64,000 nt of DNA, taken from contig NZ_CP073638.1 of the NCBI RefSeq assembly GCF_029962485.1, forward strand, positions 1,054,001 through 1,118,000, written 5' to 3'. The position numbers and the translations under genes are program-made. The DNA comes from Burkholderia cepacia (lineage in GTDB: Bacteria > Pseudomonadota > Gammaproteobacteria > Burkholderiales > Burkholderiaceae). The notes below the pieces were generated by a model, which was not told the DNA's origin, made no database searches, and saw only the letters and a program-made list of their open reading frames with translations. Position 1 is the first letter of the stretch. Each line of letters starts with the position of its first letter. Of this stretch, positions 27,467 through 36,760 are shown in pieces.

Positions 27467-29326
27467 ATGCCCACTTACCGTTCCAAAACCTCCACCGCCG
27501 GCCGCAACATGGCAGGTGCGCGCTCGCTGTGGCGCGCCACCGGCATGAAAGACGACGATTTCTCGAAGCCGATCATCGCGGTCGTCAACTCGTTTACGCA
27601 GTTCGTGCCCGGGCACGTGCACCTGAAGGATCTCGGCCAGCTCGTCGCGCGCGAGATCGAAGCCGCCGGCGGCGTCGCGAAGGAATTCAACACGATCGCG
27701 GTCGACGACGGCATCGCGATGGGCCATGACGGCATGCTGTATTCGCTGCCGAGCCGCGACATCATCGCCGACTCGGTCGAGTACATGGTGAACGCGCACT
27801 GCGCGGACGCGATGGTCTGCATCTCGAACTGCGACAAGATCACGCCGGGGATGCTGATGGCCGCGATGCGCCTCAACATCCCGGTGATCTTCGTGTCGGG
27901 CGGCCCGATGGAAGCCGGCAAGACGCGCCTCGCGAACCCGGTCACCAAGGCCATCGAAGTGAAGAAGCTCGACCTCGTCGACGCGATGGTGATCGCGGTC
28001 GACCCGTCGTATTCCGACGCCGAAGTCGCCGAAGTCGAGCGCTCGGCCTGCCCGACCTGCGGTTCGTGCTCGGGCATGTTCACCGCGAACTCGATGAACT
28101 GCCTGACCGAAGCGCTCGGCCTGTCGCTGCCCGGCAACGGCACGGTGGTCGCCACGCACGCCGATCGCGAACAGCTGTTCAAGCGCGCCGGCCGCCGCAT
28201 CGTCGAACTGACGCGCCAGCACTACGAGCAGGACGACGAACGCGTGCTGCCGCGCTCGGTCGGCTTCGCCGCGTTCGAGAACGCGATGACGCTCGACATC
28301 GCGATGGGTGGCTCGACCAACACGATCCTGCACCTGCTGGCGATCGCGCAGGAAGCCGGCATCGACTTCACGATGAAGGACATCGACCGCCTGTCGCGCT
28401 CGGTGCCGCAGCTGTGCAAGGTCGCGCCGAACACGAACAAGTACCACATCGAGGACGTACACCGCGCTGGCGGCATCATGGCGATCCTCGGTGAGCTCGA
28501 ACGCGCCGGCAAGCTGCATACCGACGTGCCGACCGTCCACGCACCGACGCTGAAGGATGCGCTGGACCAGTGGGACATCGTCCGCACGCGGGACGAAGCG
28601 GTCCGCACGTTCTATATGGCCGGCCCGGCCGGCATCCCGACGCAGGTTGCATTCAGCCAGAACACGCGCTGGCCGAGCCTCGACCTCGATCGCGCCGAAG
28701 GCTGCATCCGCTCGTATGAGCATGCGTTCTCGAAGGAAGGCGGCCTCGCGGTGCTGACGGGCAACATCGCGCTCGACGGCTGCGTGGTGAAGACGGCCGG
28801 CGTCGACGAAAGCATCCTCGTGTTCGAAGGCTCGGCGCATGTGACCGAATCGCAGGACGAAGCCGTTGAAAACATCCTGAACGACAAGGTCAAGGCCGGC
28901 GACGTGGTGATCGTGCGCTACGAAGGCCCGAAGGGCGGCCCCGGCATGCAGGAAATGCTCTACCCGACCAGCTACATCAAGTCGAAGGGGCTCGGCAAGG
29001 CCTGCGCGCTGCTGACGGACGGCCGCTTCTCGGGCGGCACGTCGGGCCTGTCGATCGGCCACTGCTCGCCGGAAGCGGCGGCAGGCGGCGCGATCGGTCT
29101 CGTGCGCGACGGCGACAAGATCCGCATCGACATCCCGAACCGCACGATCGACGTGCTGGTGTCGGACGAGGAACTGGCGCGCCGCCGCGAAGAGCAGAAC
29201 GCGAAGGGCTGGAAGCCGGCGCAGCCGCGTCCGCGCAAGGTGTCCGCCGCGCTGAAGGCCTACGCGAAGCTGGTCATGTCGGCCGACAAGGGCGCCGTGC
29301 GCGACCTGTCGCTGCTGGACGACTGA
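27467..29326 (+). CDS. ilvD: Dihydroxy-acid dehydratase
   Basis: 619 residues, the full length of the IlvD/Edd family's dihydroxy-acid dehydratase. Iron-sulfur cysteines lie in [11 protein letters not shown] (near residue 122) and [11 protein letters not shown] (near 195), and [18 protein letters not shown] lies near the C-terminus. It makes the 2-keto acids of valine and isoleucine biosynthesis. It stands alone between the hydroxyproline cluster and an envelope protein gene, with an intrinsic terminator after it. Confidence 0.96.
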   Translation: MPTYRSKTSTAGRNMAGARSLWRATGMKDDDFSKPIIAVVNSFTQFVPGHVHLKDLGQLVAREIEAAGGVAKEFNTIAVDDGIAMGHDGMLYSLPSRDIIADSVEYMVNAHCADAMVCISNCDKITPGMLMAAMRLNIPVIFVSGGPMEAGKTRLANPVTKAIEVKKLDLVDAMVIAVDPSYSDAEVAEVERSACPTCGSCSGMFTANSMNCLTEALGLSLPGNGTVVATHADREQLFKRAGRRIVELTRQHYEQDDERVLPRSVGFAAFENAMTLDIAMGGSTNTILHLLAIAQEAGIDFTMKDIDRLSRSVPQLCKVAPNTNKYHIEDVHRAGGIMAILGELERAGKLHTDVPTVHAPTLKDALDQWDIVRTRDEAVRTFYMAGPAGIPTQVAFSQNTRWPSLDLDRAEGCIRSYEHAFSKEGGLAVLTGNIALDGCVVKTAGVDESILVFEGSAHVTESQDEAVENILNDKVKAGDVVIVRYEGPKGGPGMQEMLYPTSYIKSKGLGKACALLTDGRFSGGTSGLSIGHCSPEAAAGGAIGLVRDGDKIRIDIPNRTIDVLVSDEELARRREEQNAKGWKPAQPRPRKVSAALKAYAKLVMSADKGAVRDLSLLDD

Positions 29327-29386
29327 CGCAACGGGCCATTGCCGGCAGTCGGTTGCGCGCGACGCAACCGACCGCTCGCCCGATTT

Positions 29387-29415
29387 AAAAGCCGCTCTCC
29401 GGAGCGGCTTTTTTT
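29387..29415 (+). terminator. Rho-independent terminator after ilvD
   Basis: AAAAGCCGCTC-TCCG-GAGCGGCTTTTTTT: a stem with A-tract and T-tract on opposite sides, so it can serve both ilvD and the convergent gene ending at 29453. Confidence 0.9.
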
Positions 29416-29452
29416 CGTCCGGCGCTTGGGGGTATCCACAGCGCCGGCGACA

Positions 29453-30268
29453 TCAGTGACGGAAATCTTCGGGGCCGCCACCTCCCCCGCCTCCACCGCC
29501 GCCACCACCGTGGTTGCCGCCACCATTTCCGCCACCTTGCGGCCGCGCATAACCGCCGCCGCCCCCGCCCCCCTGGCGCACCGGCGGTGGCATCGGACGC
29601 GCCTCGCCACCCGGCGCGGGCGGCGGGCGCAACACGGCCGGCGGCGGGCCGGCCGGACGCGCGTTGCCCGCCCCGCCCGGCATCGGTGAAGGCGCCGGTG
29701 CTGCCGGCGGCGGCGTGCGGATCGCACCGTTCCAGCCGCCGCGTGCAGCCGACGGCCGCGCGTCGTGCACGGGCGGGCCGCCCGGTGCAACCTGCATCGG
29801 CCCGCCCGGTTGCGGACGGCCTTGTCCCGGCGGCATGCCTCCGGGGCCGAGCCTCGGTTCCGGACGATGCGCCCAGCGATCGCGGTCGTGGTACCACGGG
29901 CGGTGCCGGTAATAACGATCCCAGTACGCGGCGATCGCGAATCCCGTCACCGGGACCCCGATGATCGCGCCGTATTCGAGCAACGGCACGTAGCTGCCCT
30001 GGTACGGATACTCGAGCAACTGCGCATCGATCCAGCCGCGCACGCCCGGCAGCGCGACGTCGCACCACGAGTAGTCGCTCAGGCAGCCGAATACGTCCAG
30101 CGCGGTATCGGGCGGGATCTGCGCGACCACCGGATAATCGGGCGCCGGCCCGGCAAACAGCTCGGCCGGCGAGTTCGTGTAAGCGCTGCTCTGCGCGTCG
30201 GCAATACCCGGTGCGGCCGCAAGGCCGGCCAGGACGACGCACAGACTTCGGACAAACGTGTTCCTCAT
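29453..30268 (-). CDS. Secreted SH3-domain protein with Gly/Pro-rich tail
   Basis: 271 residues. A signal peptide ends at ADAQS (about residue 26). A bacterial SH3-like domain follows (about 28-90: AELFAGPAPDYPVVAQIPPDTALDVFGCLSDYSWCDVALPGVRGWIDAQLL), then a hydrophobic stretch (GAIIGVPVTGFAIAAYW). From about residue 125 the sequence is a low-complexity Pro/Gly/Arg tail ending in a glycine run. SH3 domains of this type often bind cell-wall peptides, so an envelope role is likely. The next gene upstream on the same strand is another low-complexity envelope protein. Confidence 0.78.
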   Translation of the reverse strand: MRNTFVRSLCVVLAGLAAAPGIADAQSSAYTNSPAELFAGPAPDYPVVAQIPPDTALDVFGCLSDYSWCDVALPGVRGWIDAQLLEYPYQGSYVPLLEYGAIIGVPVTGFAIAAYWDRYYRHRPWYHDRDRWAHRPEPRLGPGGMPPGQGRPQPGGPMQVAPGGPPVHDARPSAARGGWNGAIRTPPPAAPAPSPMPGGAGNARPAGPPPAVLRPPPAPGGEARPMPPPVRQGGGGGGGYARPQGGGNGGGNHGGGGGGGGGGGGPEDFRH

Positions 30269-30311
30269 GATGCTCTCCCGCGCGGTGCCGCCGCGCGCCG
30301 GTCAATGCCGA

Positions 30312-30734
30312 TCAGTGCCGATGGCCGCCGCCCCAGTGGCCGCCACCCCAACTCCCGCCGCCCCACGGACGATGCCAGTACCCGCCTCGCCCGCCCCAGT
30401 ATCCGCCGCCCCAACGTCCCCAGAAGCCGATCGTGACGGGCGGCCCGTACCAGCCCGAGTAATACGCGGGGTAGTAATACGGATACGGCGGCGGCACATA
30501 GGCCGGTGCGACATACACCGGCGTCTGCGCCTCGACGTAGTCCGGCGTGGCAGGCGCCGTGGAAGGGGCCGGACCGGGCGCGGCCGGTGCAACCGGGACT
30601 TCGCGCTGCGTCACCGTGGCGGGCACCGGTGCGTAATAAGGTGCATAACCGTACGGGCTCGTGTAGTAGCAGCCGCCGAGCGTCAGCGCGGCCAGCGCGA
30701 TGACGGCGGGCCTCGCGGCGGAAATCGGGTTCAT
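30312..30734 (-). CDS. Tyr/Trp/Gly-rich lipoprotein
   Basis: 140 residues with a lipoprotein signal (ALTLGGC, lipobox Cys near 22). The rest is Tyr/Pro-rich (YYYPAYYSGWYGPP) and then Trp/Gly/His-rich (WGGGSWGGGHWGGGHRH). It may be an outer-membrane-associated low-complexity lipoprotein. It lies 43 bp upstream of the SH3 protein gene on the same strand and is probably cotranscribed with it. The function is unknown. Confidence 0.72.
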   Translation of the reverse strand: MNPISAARPAVIALAALTLGGCYYTSPYGYAPYYAPVPATVTQREVPVAPAAPGPAPSTAPATPDYVEAQTPVYVAPAYVPPPYPYYYPAYYSGWYGPPVTIGFWGRWGGGYWGGRGGYWHRPWGGGSWGGGHWGGGHRH

Positions 30735-31032
30735 CTCGTGCTCCGGCAGAATCCGCGCGCCGCCGCCGGGCGCGCGCCTGACTCTAGCTTACGTCCCCTG
30801 CAGATTTCCGCGCGTATGATCGGTTACTTTTTGTTTCCTGCCCCGGACGGTGCAGGCGGGCATGCGGTGTGCTCGCCCGTCCGCGGCGCCCACGTTGAAG
30901 TTGGCGCAAATGCCCTCAACTTGAACGATGTCAGGCTGACCGGCGCGGACAGGTGTTCGCGAATGACCGGCGGCCGCCCACCGGCGGACTTCGGCCCGCC
31001 CAGACAGGAACGCGGCTCGCGCCGCCATCGAC

Positions 31033-32577
31033 ATGACTACGCCACGCCCCACTCCCCGGGCGGACACACCGCTCGATCCGATCATCCAGTTGCTGGCGCT
31101 TGCCGGCGAACAGGGTTATCTGACACACGCCGACCTCGTCGACGCGCTGCCGCCTGAAAGCGACAGCCCCGATGCGCTCGACGTCGTGCGCGCCGCGCTC
31201 GCCGACATCGGCATCGCCGTGCTCGACGAGCCGGCCGTGCCTGCGCCGTTCGCCGGCACGGCGCCGGTCGACGTCGATCGCGACACGCTCGACGAGGGCC
31301 GGGCCATGCTCGGCGACCTCGCACGCGGCACGAGTGCATCGACCGATCCGCTCGCGCTCTACATGCGCCGCATCCAGGCCGTGCCGCTGCTCACGCGCGA
31401 AGGCGAAATCGTGCTTGCCCGCGAAATCGAGACGGGTCGCCATCAGGTGCTGCACGCGCTCGCCGGGTCTCCGGCGGCCGTCGACGCGCTGCTTGCGCGT
31501 CACGATGCGAAGGGTGCAACGGGTGCGACCGGCGCAACCGGCTCGGCCGATGAAGACGAAGGCGACACGCCCGCCCCCGCCCGCTACGACGATCTGCAGG
31601 CCGCTGTGGCGACGTTGCGCGACGCGTTGCACGCGCACGGCGTCCGTTCGGACGCATACCGCGACGCGCGCAACGCCGTGGCCGCCCTGCTCGGTTCGCT
31701 TGCGTGGGTTGCACCGGCCGTCGACGACGCCAGCCGCATCGTGCGCGCGCTCGCAACCGCACCGCATGACGCTGTGACGGGAGAAGCCGCCCGCTTCGAC
31801 GCGGTCGCGCGGCGGGCTCTCGCGGCTGCACTGAGCGATGGCCAGCAGAAGGTGCGCGACGCGACGCGCGCGATGCTCGAGGCGAACCTTCGGCTCGTGC
31901 TGTCGATCGCGCGCAAGTACATGAACCGCGGCGTCGACCTGTCCGATCTCGTGCAGGACGGTTGCCTCGGCCTGATGCGGGCGATCGAGAAGTTCGAATA
32001 CCGTCGCGGGTTCAAGTTCTCGACCTATGCGACCTGGTGGATCCGTCAGGCGATCACGCGTGCGGTTGCCGATCGCGCTCGCACGATCCGCGTGCCCGTG
32101 CACGTCGGCGACCAGTACCAGCGCGTACAGCGGCATGCGCTGCGCTTTCGCCAGCGCACGGGCCGCCGGGCGACGCCGGCCGAGCTTGCGGCAGAAATCG
32201 GCCTCGCCGAGGACAAGGTGCGCGCGGTGCTCGCGCTGCCGGCCGAGCCCCTTTCGCTCGACACGCCGCTGCCCGACGCGGACACCGGGCTCGTGGAGCT
32301 GATCGAGGATCAAACCTCGGCCAGCCCGTTCGAGCAACTGGCCGACACGCGCATGCGCGACTGTGTGCGGTCGCTGCTCCGGTCGGTCACGCCGGCCGAG
32401 GCCGACGTGCTGAGCCGGCGGTTCGGCCTCGGCGGCGCCGAGCCCGATACGTACGACGCCATCGCGCTGGACGCGGGCATGTCCCGCGAACGCGTGCGGC
32501 AGATCGAGAAACGGGCGCTCGCCGCGCTGCGCACGGCTGCCGAGGCCGAGAACGCGCAGTCGTTCCTCGACGCGTAA
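31033..32577 (+). CDS. RpoD-like sigma-70 factor (paralogue of the housekeeping sigma)
   Basis: 514 residues. The N-terminal [21 protein letters not shown] resembles region 1.1 of RpoD; region 1.2 follows near 112 ([22 protein letters not shown]). A poorly conserved insert (about 155-280) contains a GATGATGATG stretch. Region 2 is strong ([58 protein letters not shown]), as are regions 3 and 4 ([18 protein letters not shown]). It is shorter than the usual Burkholderia RpoD, yet longer than RpoS or RpoH, and has region 1.1. It is therefore a divergent group 1/2 sigma factor, perhaps for stress. An HhH protein gene follows on the same strand. Confidence 0.85.
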   Translation: MTTPRPTPRADTPLDPIIQLLALAGEQGYLTHADLVDALPPESDSPDALDVVRAALADIGIAVLDEPAVPAPFAGTAPVDVDRDTLDEGRAMLGDLARGTSASTDPLALYMRRIQAVPLLTREGEIVLAREIETGRHQVLHALAGSPAAVDALLARHDAKGATGATGATGSADEDEGDTPAPARYDDLQAAVATLRDALHAHGVRSDAYRDARNAVAALLGSLAWVAPAVDDASRIVRALATAPHDAVTGEAARFDAVARRALAAALSDGQQKVRDATRAMLEANLRLVLSIARKYMNRGVDLSDLVQDGCLGLMRAIEKFEYRRGFKFSTYATWWIRQAITRAVADRARTIRVPVHVGDQYQRVQRHALRFRQRTGRRATPAELAAEIGLAEDKVRAVLALPAEPLSLDTPLPDADTGLVELIEDQTSASPFEQLADTRMRDCVRSLLRSVTPAEADVLSRRFGLGGAEPDTYDAIALDAGMSRERVRQIEKRALAALRTAAEAENAQSFLDA

Positions 32578-32757
32578 GCGCACACGCGACACACGGTCGT
32601 GCCCCCAACCGGCACGACCGTGCGCTTCGCGCATGTGCTACGTTTGCCATTGACGTGCATCAAGTTTTCTTCGTCGCGTGTCGCGACAATGGTGAAACGC
32701 CGACCGGCGCATCGTTCGCCGTGTCCATTCCGTTTGAGCTTCCCCAGGTCCCTTGCC

Positions 32758-33642
32758 ATGCAGACGACCGCCAGCCAAACGTTCGAGGAAAACCGGCACA
32801 TCGCGACCTGCCTGCGCGAGGCCGCGCAGCGGCTGGCCGACCAGGGCGCGAATCCTTACCGGGTCGCTGCCTACCGTGCGTCGGCCGAGACGGTCGATGC
32901 GCTCGACCGTGATCTCCGCACCGTGTTCGAATCCGGCGGCACCGACGCGCTCGGTGCGCTGCCCGAGATCGGCACGGGCGTCGCACAGGCAATCGCCGAG
33001 TTGCTGGTGACCGGCCGCTGGCGGCAGCTCGACCGGCTGTGCGGCGACGCCCAACGCACGTCCGCGTTCGAAGCCGTGCCGGGCATCGGCCACGCGCTCG
33101 CGCTGCGCATTCACGACCTGCTGCATATCGATTCGCTCGAGGAACTCGAACGCGCGGCCCGCAATGGCCAGCTCGAAACGATCTCGGGCGTCGGCCCGCG
33201 CCGCGCCGCCGGCATCCTCACCGCGCTCGACGACGTGCTGAGCCGCCGCCGGCGCTGGCAGGGTCACATGCAACATGCCGGGCCCGGCACGGAGCCGCCC
33301 GTCGAGCTGCTGCTCTACATCGACCGCCAGTACCGCAACAAGGCGGCCGCCGGCGTGCTGCCGACGCTCGCGCAACGGCGCCTGAACGCGGACAGCTATG
33401 TGCCACCGCCGGTGGTGATGCACATGACCAAAGGCGGTTGGCATTTCACGGCACTGAGCCTGCATGCCGCGATGCGCACGCCTGAAGCCGGCCGCCCGAC
33501 GGACTGGGTCTCGCTCTATTTCTACGACGCCGTACAGTGCGAAAGCCAGCGCACCGTTTTCACCGAAACGTACGGATCGCTCGTCGGCAAGCGCATCGTG
33601 CGCGGACGCGAGATGGAATGCCGCGTGTATTACGCGGGATGA
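32758..33642 (+). CDS. Helix-hairpin-helix DNA-binding protein (PolX N-terminal-like)
   Basis: 294 residues from ATG 32758. The N-terminal two thirds resemble the 8-kDa and fingers part of family X DNA polymerases: NRHIATCLREAAQRLADQGANPYRVAAYRASAETV, then three helix-hairpin-helix motifs (LPEIGTGVAQAIAELL, VPGIGHALALRIHDLL, ISGVGPRRAAGIL). No polymerase catalytic aspartates or PHP domain are seen. The C-terminal ~110 residues (VELLLYIDRQYR ... CRVYYAG) are unassigned. It probably binds DNA non-specifically, perhaps in repair. It lies 180 bp after the sigma factor gene. Confidence 0.8.
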   Translation: MQTTASQTFEENRHIATCLREAAQRLADQGANPYRVAAYRASAETVDALDRDLRTVFESGGTDALGALPEIGTGVAQAIAELLVTGRWRQLDRLCGDAQRTSAFEAVPGIGHALALRIHDLLHIDSLEELERAARNGQLETISGVGPRRAAGILTALDDVLSRRRRWQGHMQHAGPGTEPPVELLLYIDRQYRNKAAAGVLPTLAQRRLNADSYVPPPVVMHMTKGGWHFTALSLHAAMRTPEAGRPTDWVSLYFYDAVQCESQRTVFTETYGSLVGKRIVRGREMECRVYYAG

Positions 33643-33643
33643 G

Positions 33644-34462
33644 TCAGTCGTCGGAGGTTTCGTCGACATCGAACGCCGCATCGAGCACGGACGCAATCTC
33701 GCGACATGCGTGGGTGAGCGCGCGTGACCTGCGGCCGGAGTGTTCCACGCCGAGATCGAACCACGCCGATTGCGTGACGTACACGCCGACCGCTCCCCGT
33801 TTCGGCACGTCGAACCGGAACGTCACCATATAGTCGCCGTTCCAGCGAACCGGCATCACCATCGTGAGTGTCAGCCCCGTGATCGCGCCGTGGCGAAACC
33901 GGAAGCTGTCGTCGCCGACGCGGAACCCCGACCATGCGCCGTCGTTCGACACGAACACGGTCAGCGTTTGGTCAGGTGGCGCGGCCGGCGAGCCATCTGC
34001 AGCGGCAAGTTCGGCCAGCGACACCATCGCCGCGCCCGAATCGTCGCGCCCGGTCTCGACGTCCACGAACGCTTCGATCGTCCGCTTCGCGTTGTCGTAG
34101 AAACGGCGCGCGACGTCGGGCCGCGCATCGCCGGCAATCAGAACCAGTTGCTTGAATCTTGCATGCTCGCCGTATCGAAGCGGCACATCGGGCGCGTCGC
34201 CAGCGTCGTCATCCGGTTCGCCGTCCGGACTATCTGCCGGTACGGCCGGCGTGGCCGGCGCGGCCGTACCGGCCTGCCCGACGCCCCCACGCCGCCGCTT
34301 CACCCATGCGGTTCCCCACGTCAGCAGGGTGGTCTGCGCCGCCAGCACGGCAGCCATCGTCGCGCACCCCGCGAGAAACCCGTAATGCGGCCCGACCTTC
34401 GATGCCGCATACGCGGCCGGAAGCACATAAAGCACCAGCAATGGCGCAAGCAATATCGACAC
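33644..34462 (-). CDS. Two-helix membrane protein with soluble C-terminal domain, unknown function
   Basis: 272 residues from GTG 34462 (VSILLAPLLVLYVLPAAYAAS). The frame continues upstream for 250 codons, but that part overlaps the MerR gene antisense-like and is not convincing. Two N-terminal transmembrane segments (about 2-20 and 27-50) and a Pro/Ala/Asp-rich linker precede a soluble domain from about residue 95 (RYGEHARFKQLVLIAGDARPDVARRFYDNAKRTI). I do not recognise the family. It is convergent with the HhH gene, one base apart. Confidence 0.62.
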   Translation of the reverse strand: MSILLAPLLVLYVLPAAYAASKVGPHYGFLAGCATMAAVLAAQTTLLTWGTAWVKRRRGGVGQAGTAAPATPAVPADSPDGEPDDDAGDAPDVPLRYGEHARFKQLVLIAGDARPDVARRFYDNAKRTIEAFVDVETGRDDSGAAMVSLAELAAADGSPAAPPDQTLTVFVSNDGAWSGFRVGDDSFRFRHGAITGLTLTMVMPVRWNGDYMVTFRFDVPKRGAVGVYVTQSAWFDLGVEHSGRRSRALTHACREIASVLDAAFDVDETSDD

Positions 34463-34548
34463 GCGGCAACCCCGTTGTTTTTCGTTTTCGACTTCCGGCC
34501 GGGGCCGGCAGCACCGCCACCCTGCAGCACGCGCATCGCACGGGCGGT

Positions 34549-34974
34549 CTACGCACCGTCCGCCTTCGCGCGACGCGCCGGACGACGATGTGCGGCGATG
34601 CGCAGCAGCTTCTGGAACGACGGACATTCGAGATGGCTTGGCGCCGGGCACACGGCCGCGTGGCGCAGCATATCGCGCACTGCGCCGAGACGGCGGATCG
34701 TGCGGTCGAGTTCGTCGGCCTTGCCGTCGAGCTTCGCGCGATCGATCGCGGGCTGGCCGTCCGCGCCGACCATTGCGAGGATGTCGTCGAGCGAAAAACC
34801 GGCCTCGCGGCCGAGTGCGATCAGCGCCAGCCGCTCCAGCACCGATTCGTCGTATTGCCTCCTCAACCCGTGCCGGCCGTTGGCGACGATCAGCCCCTTT
34901 TCCTCGTAGTAGCGCAGCGTCGACGCGGGCAATCCCGAGCGCCGCGCCACGTCCGCAATGTCCAGACGGCTCAT
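34549..34974 (-). CDS. MerR-family regulator
   Basis: 141 residues from ATG 34974 (MSRLDIADVARRSGLPASTLRYYEEKGLI), a clear MerR helix-turn-helix followed by a dimerisation helix (AKLDGKADELDRTIRRLGAVRDML) and a C-terminal VCPAPSHLECPSFQKLL with two cysteines 9 apart. It lacks the CxxCxxxxxC cluster of SoxR. This type is commonly divergent from DUF2938 genes, as here. A 20-bp SoxR-like palindrome overlaps its own start region (34980-34999). A nearly identical operator stands before the methyltransferase gene at 6.2 kb, a possible second target. Confidence 0.88.
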   Translation of the reverse strand: MSRLDIADVARRSGLPASTLRYYEEKGLIVANGRHGLRRQYDESVLERLALIALGREAGFSLDDILAMVGADGQPAIDRAKLDGKADELDRTIRRLGAVRDMLRHAAVCPAPSHLECPSFQKLLRIAAHRRPARRAKADGA

Positions 34975-34976
34975 GC

Positions 34977-35007
34977 TTGACCTCAAGTGAACTTGAAGTT
35001 GCAAGAT
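34977..35007 (+). promoter_or_regulatory. MerR-type promoter and operator of the DUF2938 gene
   Basis: -35 TTGACC (34977-34982), a 19-bp spacer, then -10 CAAGAT (35002-35007). The spacer region holds ACCTCAAGTGAACTTGAAGT (34980-34999), close to the SoxR consensus. It reads toward the DUF2938 gene and overlaps the regulator's own start, as in classic divergent MerR systems. Confidence 0.72.
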
Positions 35008-35043
35008 AGTCGCTCGACTTCACGAACACAAGCCTGAAACGCC

Positions 35044-35133
35044 ATGAAACCGCTGAAACCGCTGAAACCGCTGAAACCAACCCGTATTGCACCAGACCGC
35101 GCAGCAGCCGTCCGCTTCGGAGGTGTGCGATGA
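35044..35133 (+). CDS. Possible 29-residue leader peptide with KPL repeats
   Basis: An ATG at 35044 opens a frame of 29 codons, MKPLKPLKPLKPTRIAPDRA then AAVRFGGVR, whose TGA overlaps the ATG of the DUF2938 gene (ATGA at 35130-35133). The repeat is encoded by the 9-bp tandem repeat below. The GGAGG ribosome site of the DUF2938 gene lies inside this frame. There is no strong ribosome site before 35044, so translation is uncertain; the overlap suggests translational coupling or leader control. Confidence 0.35.
   Translation: MKPLKPLKPLKPTRIAPDRAAAVRFGGVR
35045..35078 (+). repeat. Tandem 9-bp repeat TGAAACCGC, 3.8 copies
   Basis: Three perfect copies of TGAAACCGC and a fourth partial one lie in the leader between the MerR-type promoter and the DUF2938 gene. 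The repeat unit keeps the reading frame of the small leader ORF, so copy-number change would alter only the number of Lys-Pro-Leu units. Confidence 0.85.
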
Positions 35134-35627
35134 ATATGCCCGCTATCGTGCTCGACGTGCTGCTGATTGGCACGGGCGCCACGCTCTTGCTGGACCTGTG
35201 GACGCTGTTCCGGCGGCGAGCGTTCGGCACGCCGTCGCTCGACTACGCACTGGTCGGCCGCTGGCTCGGCCACATGCTGCAAGGCCGGTTCCGGCACGTG
35301 TCGATCGTCGCCGCGCCGCCCGTGCCGGGCGAGCGTCCTCTCGGCTGGATCGCACACTACGCGATCGGCATTGCGTTCGCGGCGCTGCCCGTCATGATCG
35401 CGGGCACCGCATGGATCGCCACGCCGACGCCGCTTCCTGCACTCGTCGCCGGCCTTGTCAGCGTGGTCGCCCCGTTCTTCGTGATGCAGCCGGCGTTCGG
35501 CTTCGGCATCGCCGCATCGCGCACGCCGCATCCGGGCGTCGCGCGCCGGCGCAGTCTCACCACGCATCTGTCGTATGGCGTGGGGCTCTATCTCGCGGCG
35601 TTCACGCTTGCGGCACTGGGCCGTTGA
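35130..35627 (+). CDS. DUF2938-family membrane protein
   Basis: 165 residues with four hydrophobic segments (about 6-24, 74-92, 96-120 and 146-162). The sequence LLIGTGATLLLDLWTLFRRRAFGTPSLDYALVGRWLGHMLQGRF is typical of DUF2938, a membrane family of unknown role often controlled by a divergent MerR protein. GGAGG lies 7 bases before the ATG. The promoter upstream has the MerR geometry, so expression is probably induced by the adjacent regulator. Confidence 0.85.
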   Translation: MNMPAIVLDVLLIGTGATLLLDLWTLFRRRAFGTPSLDYALVGRWLGHMLQGRFRHVSIVAAPPVPGERPLGWIAHYAIGIAFAALPVMIAGTAWIATPTPLPALVAGLVSVVAPFFVMQPAFGFGIAASRTPHPGVARRRSLTTHLSYGVGLYLAAFTLAALGR

Positions 35628-35633
35628 CGGGCA

Positions 35634-36704
35634 TCAGCCGTCGTCGCTTCGTTGCGCCGTTTCCTCGTAATGGTCGAGCGCGTCGAGCAGTTTTCCCGGC
35701 TGGCTCATCTCGGCCCGCAGCCGCGCGGCTTTCTCGATATCGGCCGGCGCCGTGAGCTTCGCGCCCTGATCGAGATAGGCCTGTGCGCGCGCGTCGCCGG
35801 CTGCGACAGCCAGACCGAAAAGCGCATTCGCGGCGATCGGATCGTGGTCAACGCCGCTGCCCACGTAGTACAGCATGCCCAGCCGGAACAGCGAGTTCCC
35901 GACGCCCCCCGCCGCGGCGAGCCGGTACCAGCTCGCCGCTTCGGCGTCGTCCTCGTGCACACCCTGCCCGTTTTCATACATCAGGCCGAGATTGTTCTGC
36001 GCGTTCGCGTTGCCCTGTTCCGCGGCGAGCCGATACCACTTGAACGCCTCGGTGTCGCTCTGCTTCACGCCATGCCCGGTGTCGTACAGGTAGCCGAGGC
36101 TGTTCTGCGCCTGCGGATCGCCCTGGTCCGCCGAGCGCCGGTACCATTTGGCGGCTTCCGCGAAATCCTGCGGCACGCCGGCGCCGGCGTCGTACATCAT
36201 CGCCAGGTACAGCTGCCCCCTGGCCAGCCCCTGGTCGGCTGCAAGCCGGTAGAGCCGCACCGCTTCCGTACGATCCCGCGGCACGCCTTCGCCGTCCTCG
36301 TACGCGCGGCCGAGATTGCACCATGCATTCGCATTGCCCTGCGCGGCCGCGCGCCGGTACCAGCTCACGGCCTCCGAACGGCTTTGCGTCACGCCGACGC
36401 CGGTTTCGTAAAGCGTGCCGAGATTGTTCTGCGAAGATGCATCGCCGTGATCGGCGGCCCGCCTGTACCACTTCGCGGCTTCGACGGGATTCCGCTCGAC
36501 GCCGTCGCCGTGCTCGTACCTGAGCCCCACGTTGAATTCGCCGTCCACGTCGCCGCGCTGCGCCTTTGCCATCGATGCGTCGAACGTCTCGGGCACATCG
36601 TCGTGCGCGAGCCAGACAACGCCGATCCCGAGGATCAGTATCAGTGCGAGCGCGATGAGGATCGCAATGCGGGTCTTCCGGCCGATTCGTCGTGCCTGGG
36701 TCAT
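35634..36704 (-). CDS. Sel1-like repeat (SLR/TPR) protein
   Basis: 356 residues. One N-terminal transmembrane segment (about 12-32, AILIALALILILGIGVVWLA) is followed by about seven Sel1-like repeats of 36 residues, each with the pattern A-x-x-W-Y-R-x-A-A-x-x-G-x-x-x-A-x-x-x-L-G. The C-terminal 40 residues are charged. It is probably an inner-membrane-anchored periplasmic adaptor for protein-protein contacts. It is convergent with the DUF2938 gene and has no obvious operon partner. Confidence 0.87.
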   Translation of the reverse strand: MTQARRIGRKTRIAILIALALILILGIGVVWLAHDDVPETFDASMAKAQRGDVDGEFNVGLRYEHGDGVERNPVEAAKWYRRAADHGDASSQNNLGTLYETGVGVTQSRSEAVSWYRRAAAQGNANAWCNLGRAYEDGEGVPRDRTEAVRLYRLAADQGLARGQLYLAMMYDAGAGVPQDFAEAAKWYRRSADQGDPQAQNSLGYLYDTGHGVKQSDTEAFKWYRLAAEQGNANAQNNLGLMYENGQGVHEDDAEAASWYRLAAAGGVGNSLFRLGMLYYVGSGVDHDPIAANALFGLAVAAGDARAQAYLDQGAKLTAPADIEKAARLRAEMSQPGKLLDALDHYEETAQRSDDG

Positions 36705-36760
36705 CTCTCAGTGTTCTCTTTTTTATGGTTGCAAACGGTGCGCCCGAACGGCCGCCCGCG

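Noticed and set aside
30880..30960. Possible sigma-54 promoter or dyad (TTGAAGTTGGCGCAAATG...) before the sigma factor gene
   Set aside because: The GG/GC spacing does not match the -24/-12 consensus and the dyad is imperfect.
34983..35567. Minus-strand frame with GFSGFSGFSGF repeats
   Set aside because: It is the antisense reading of the 9-bp tandem repeat and of the DUF2938 gene; the plus-strand genes are convincing.
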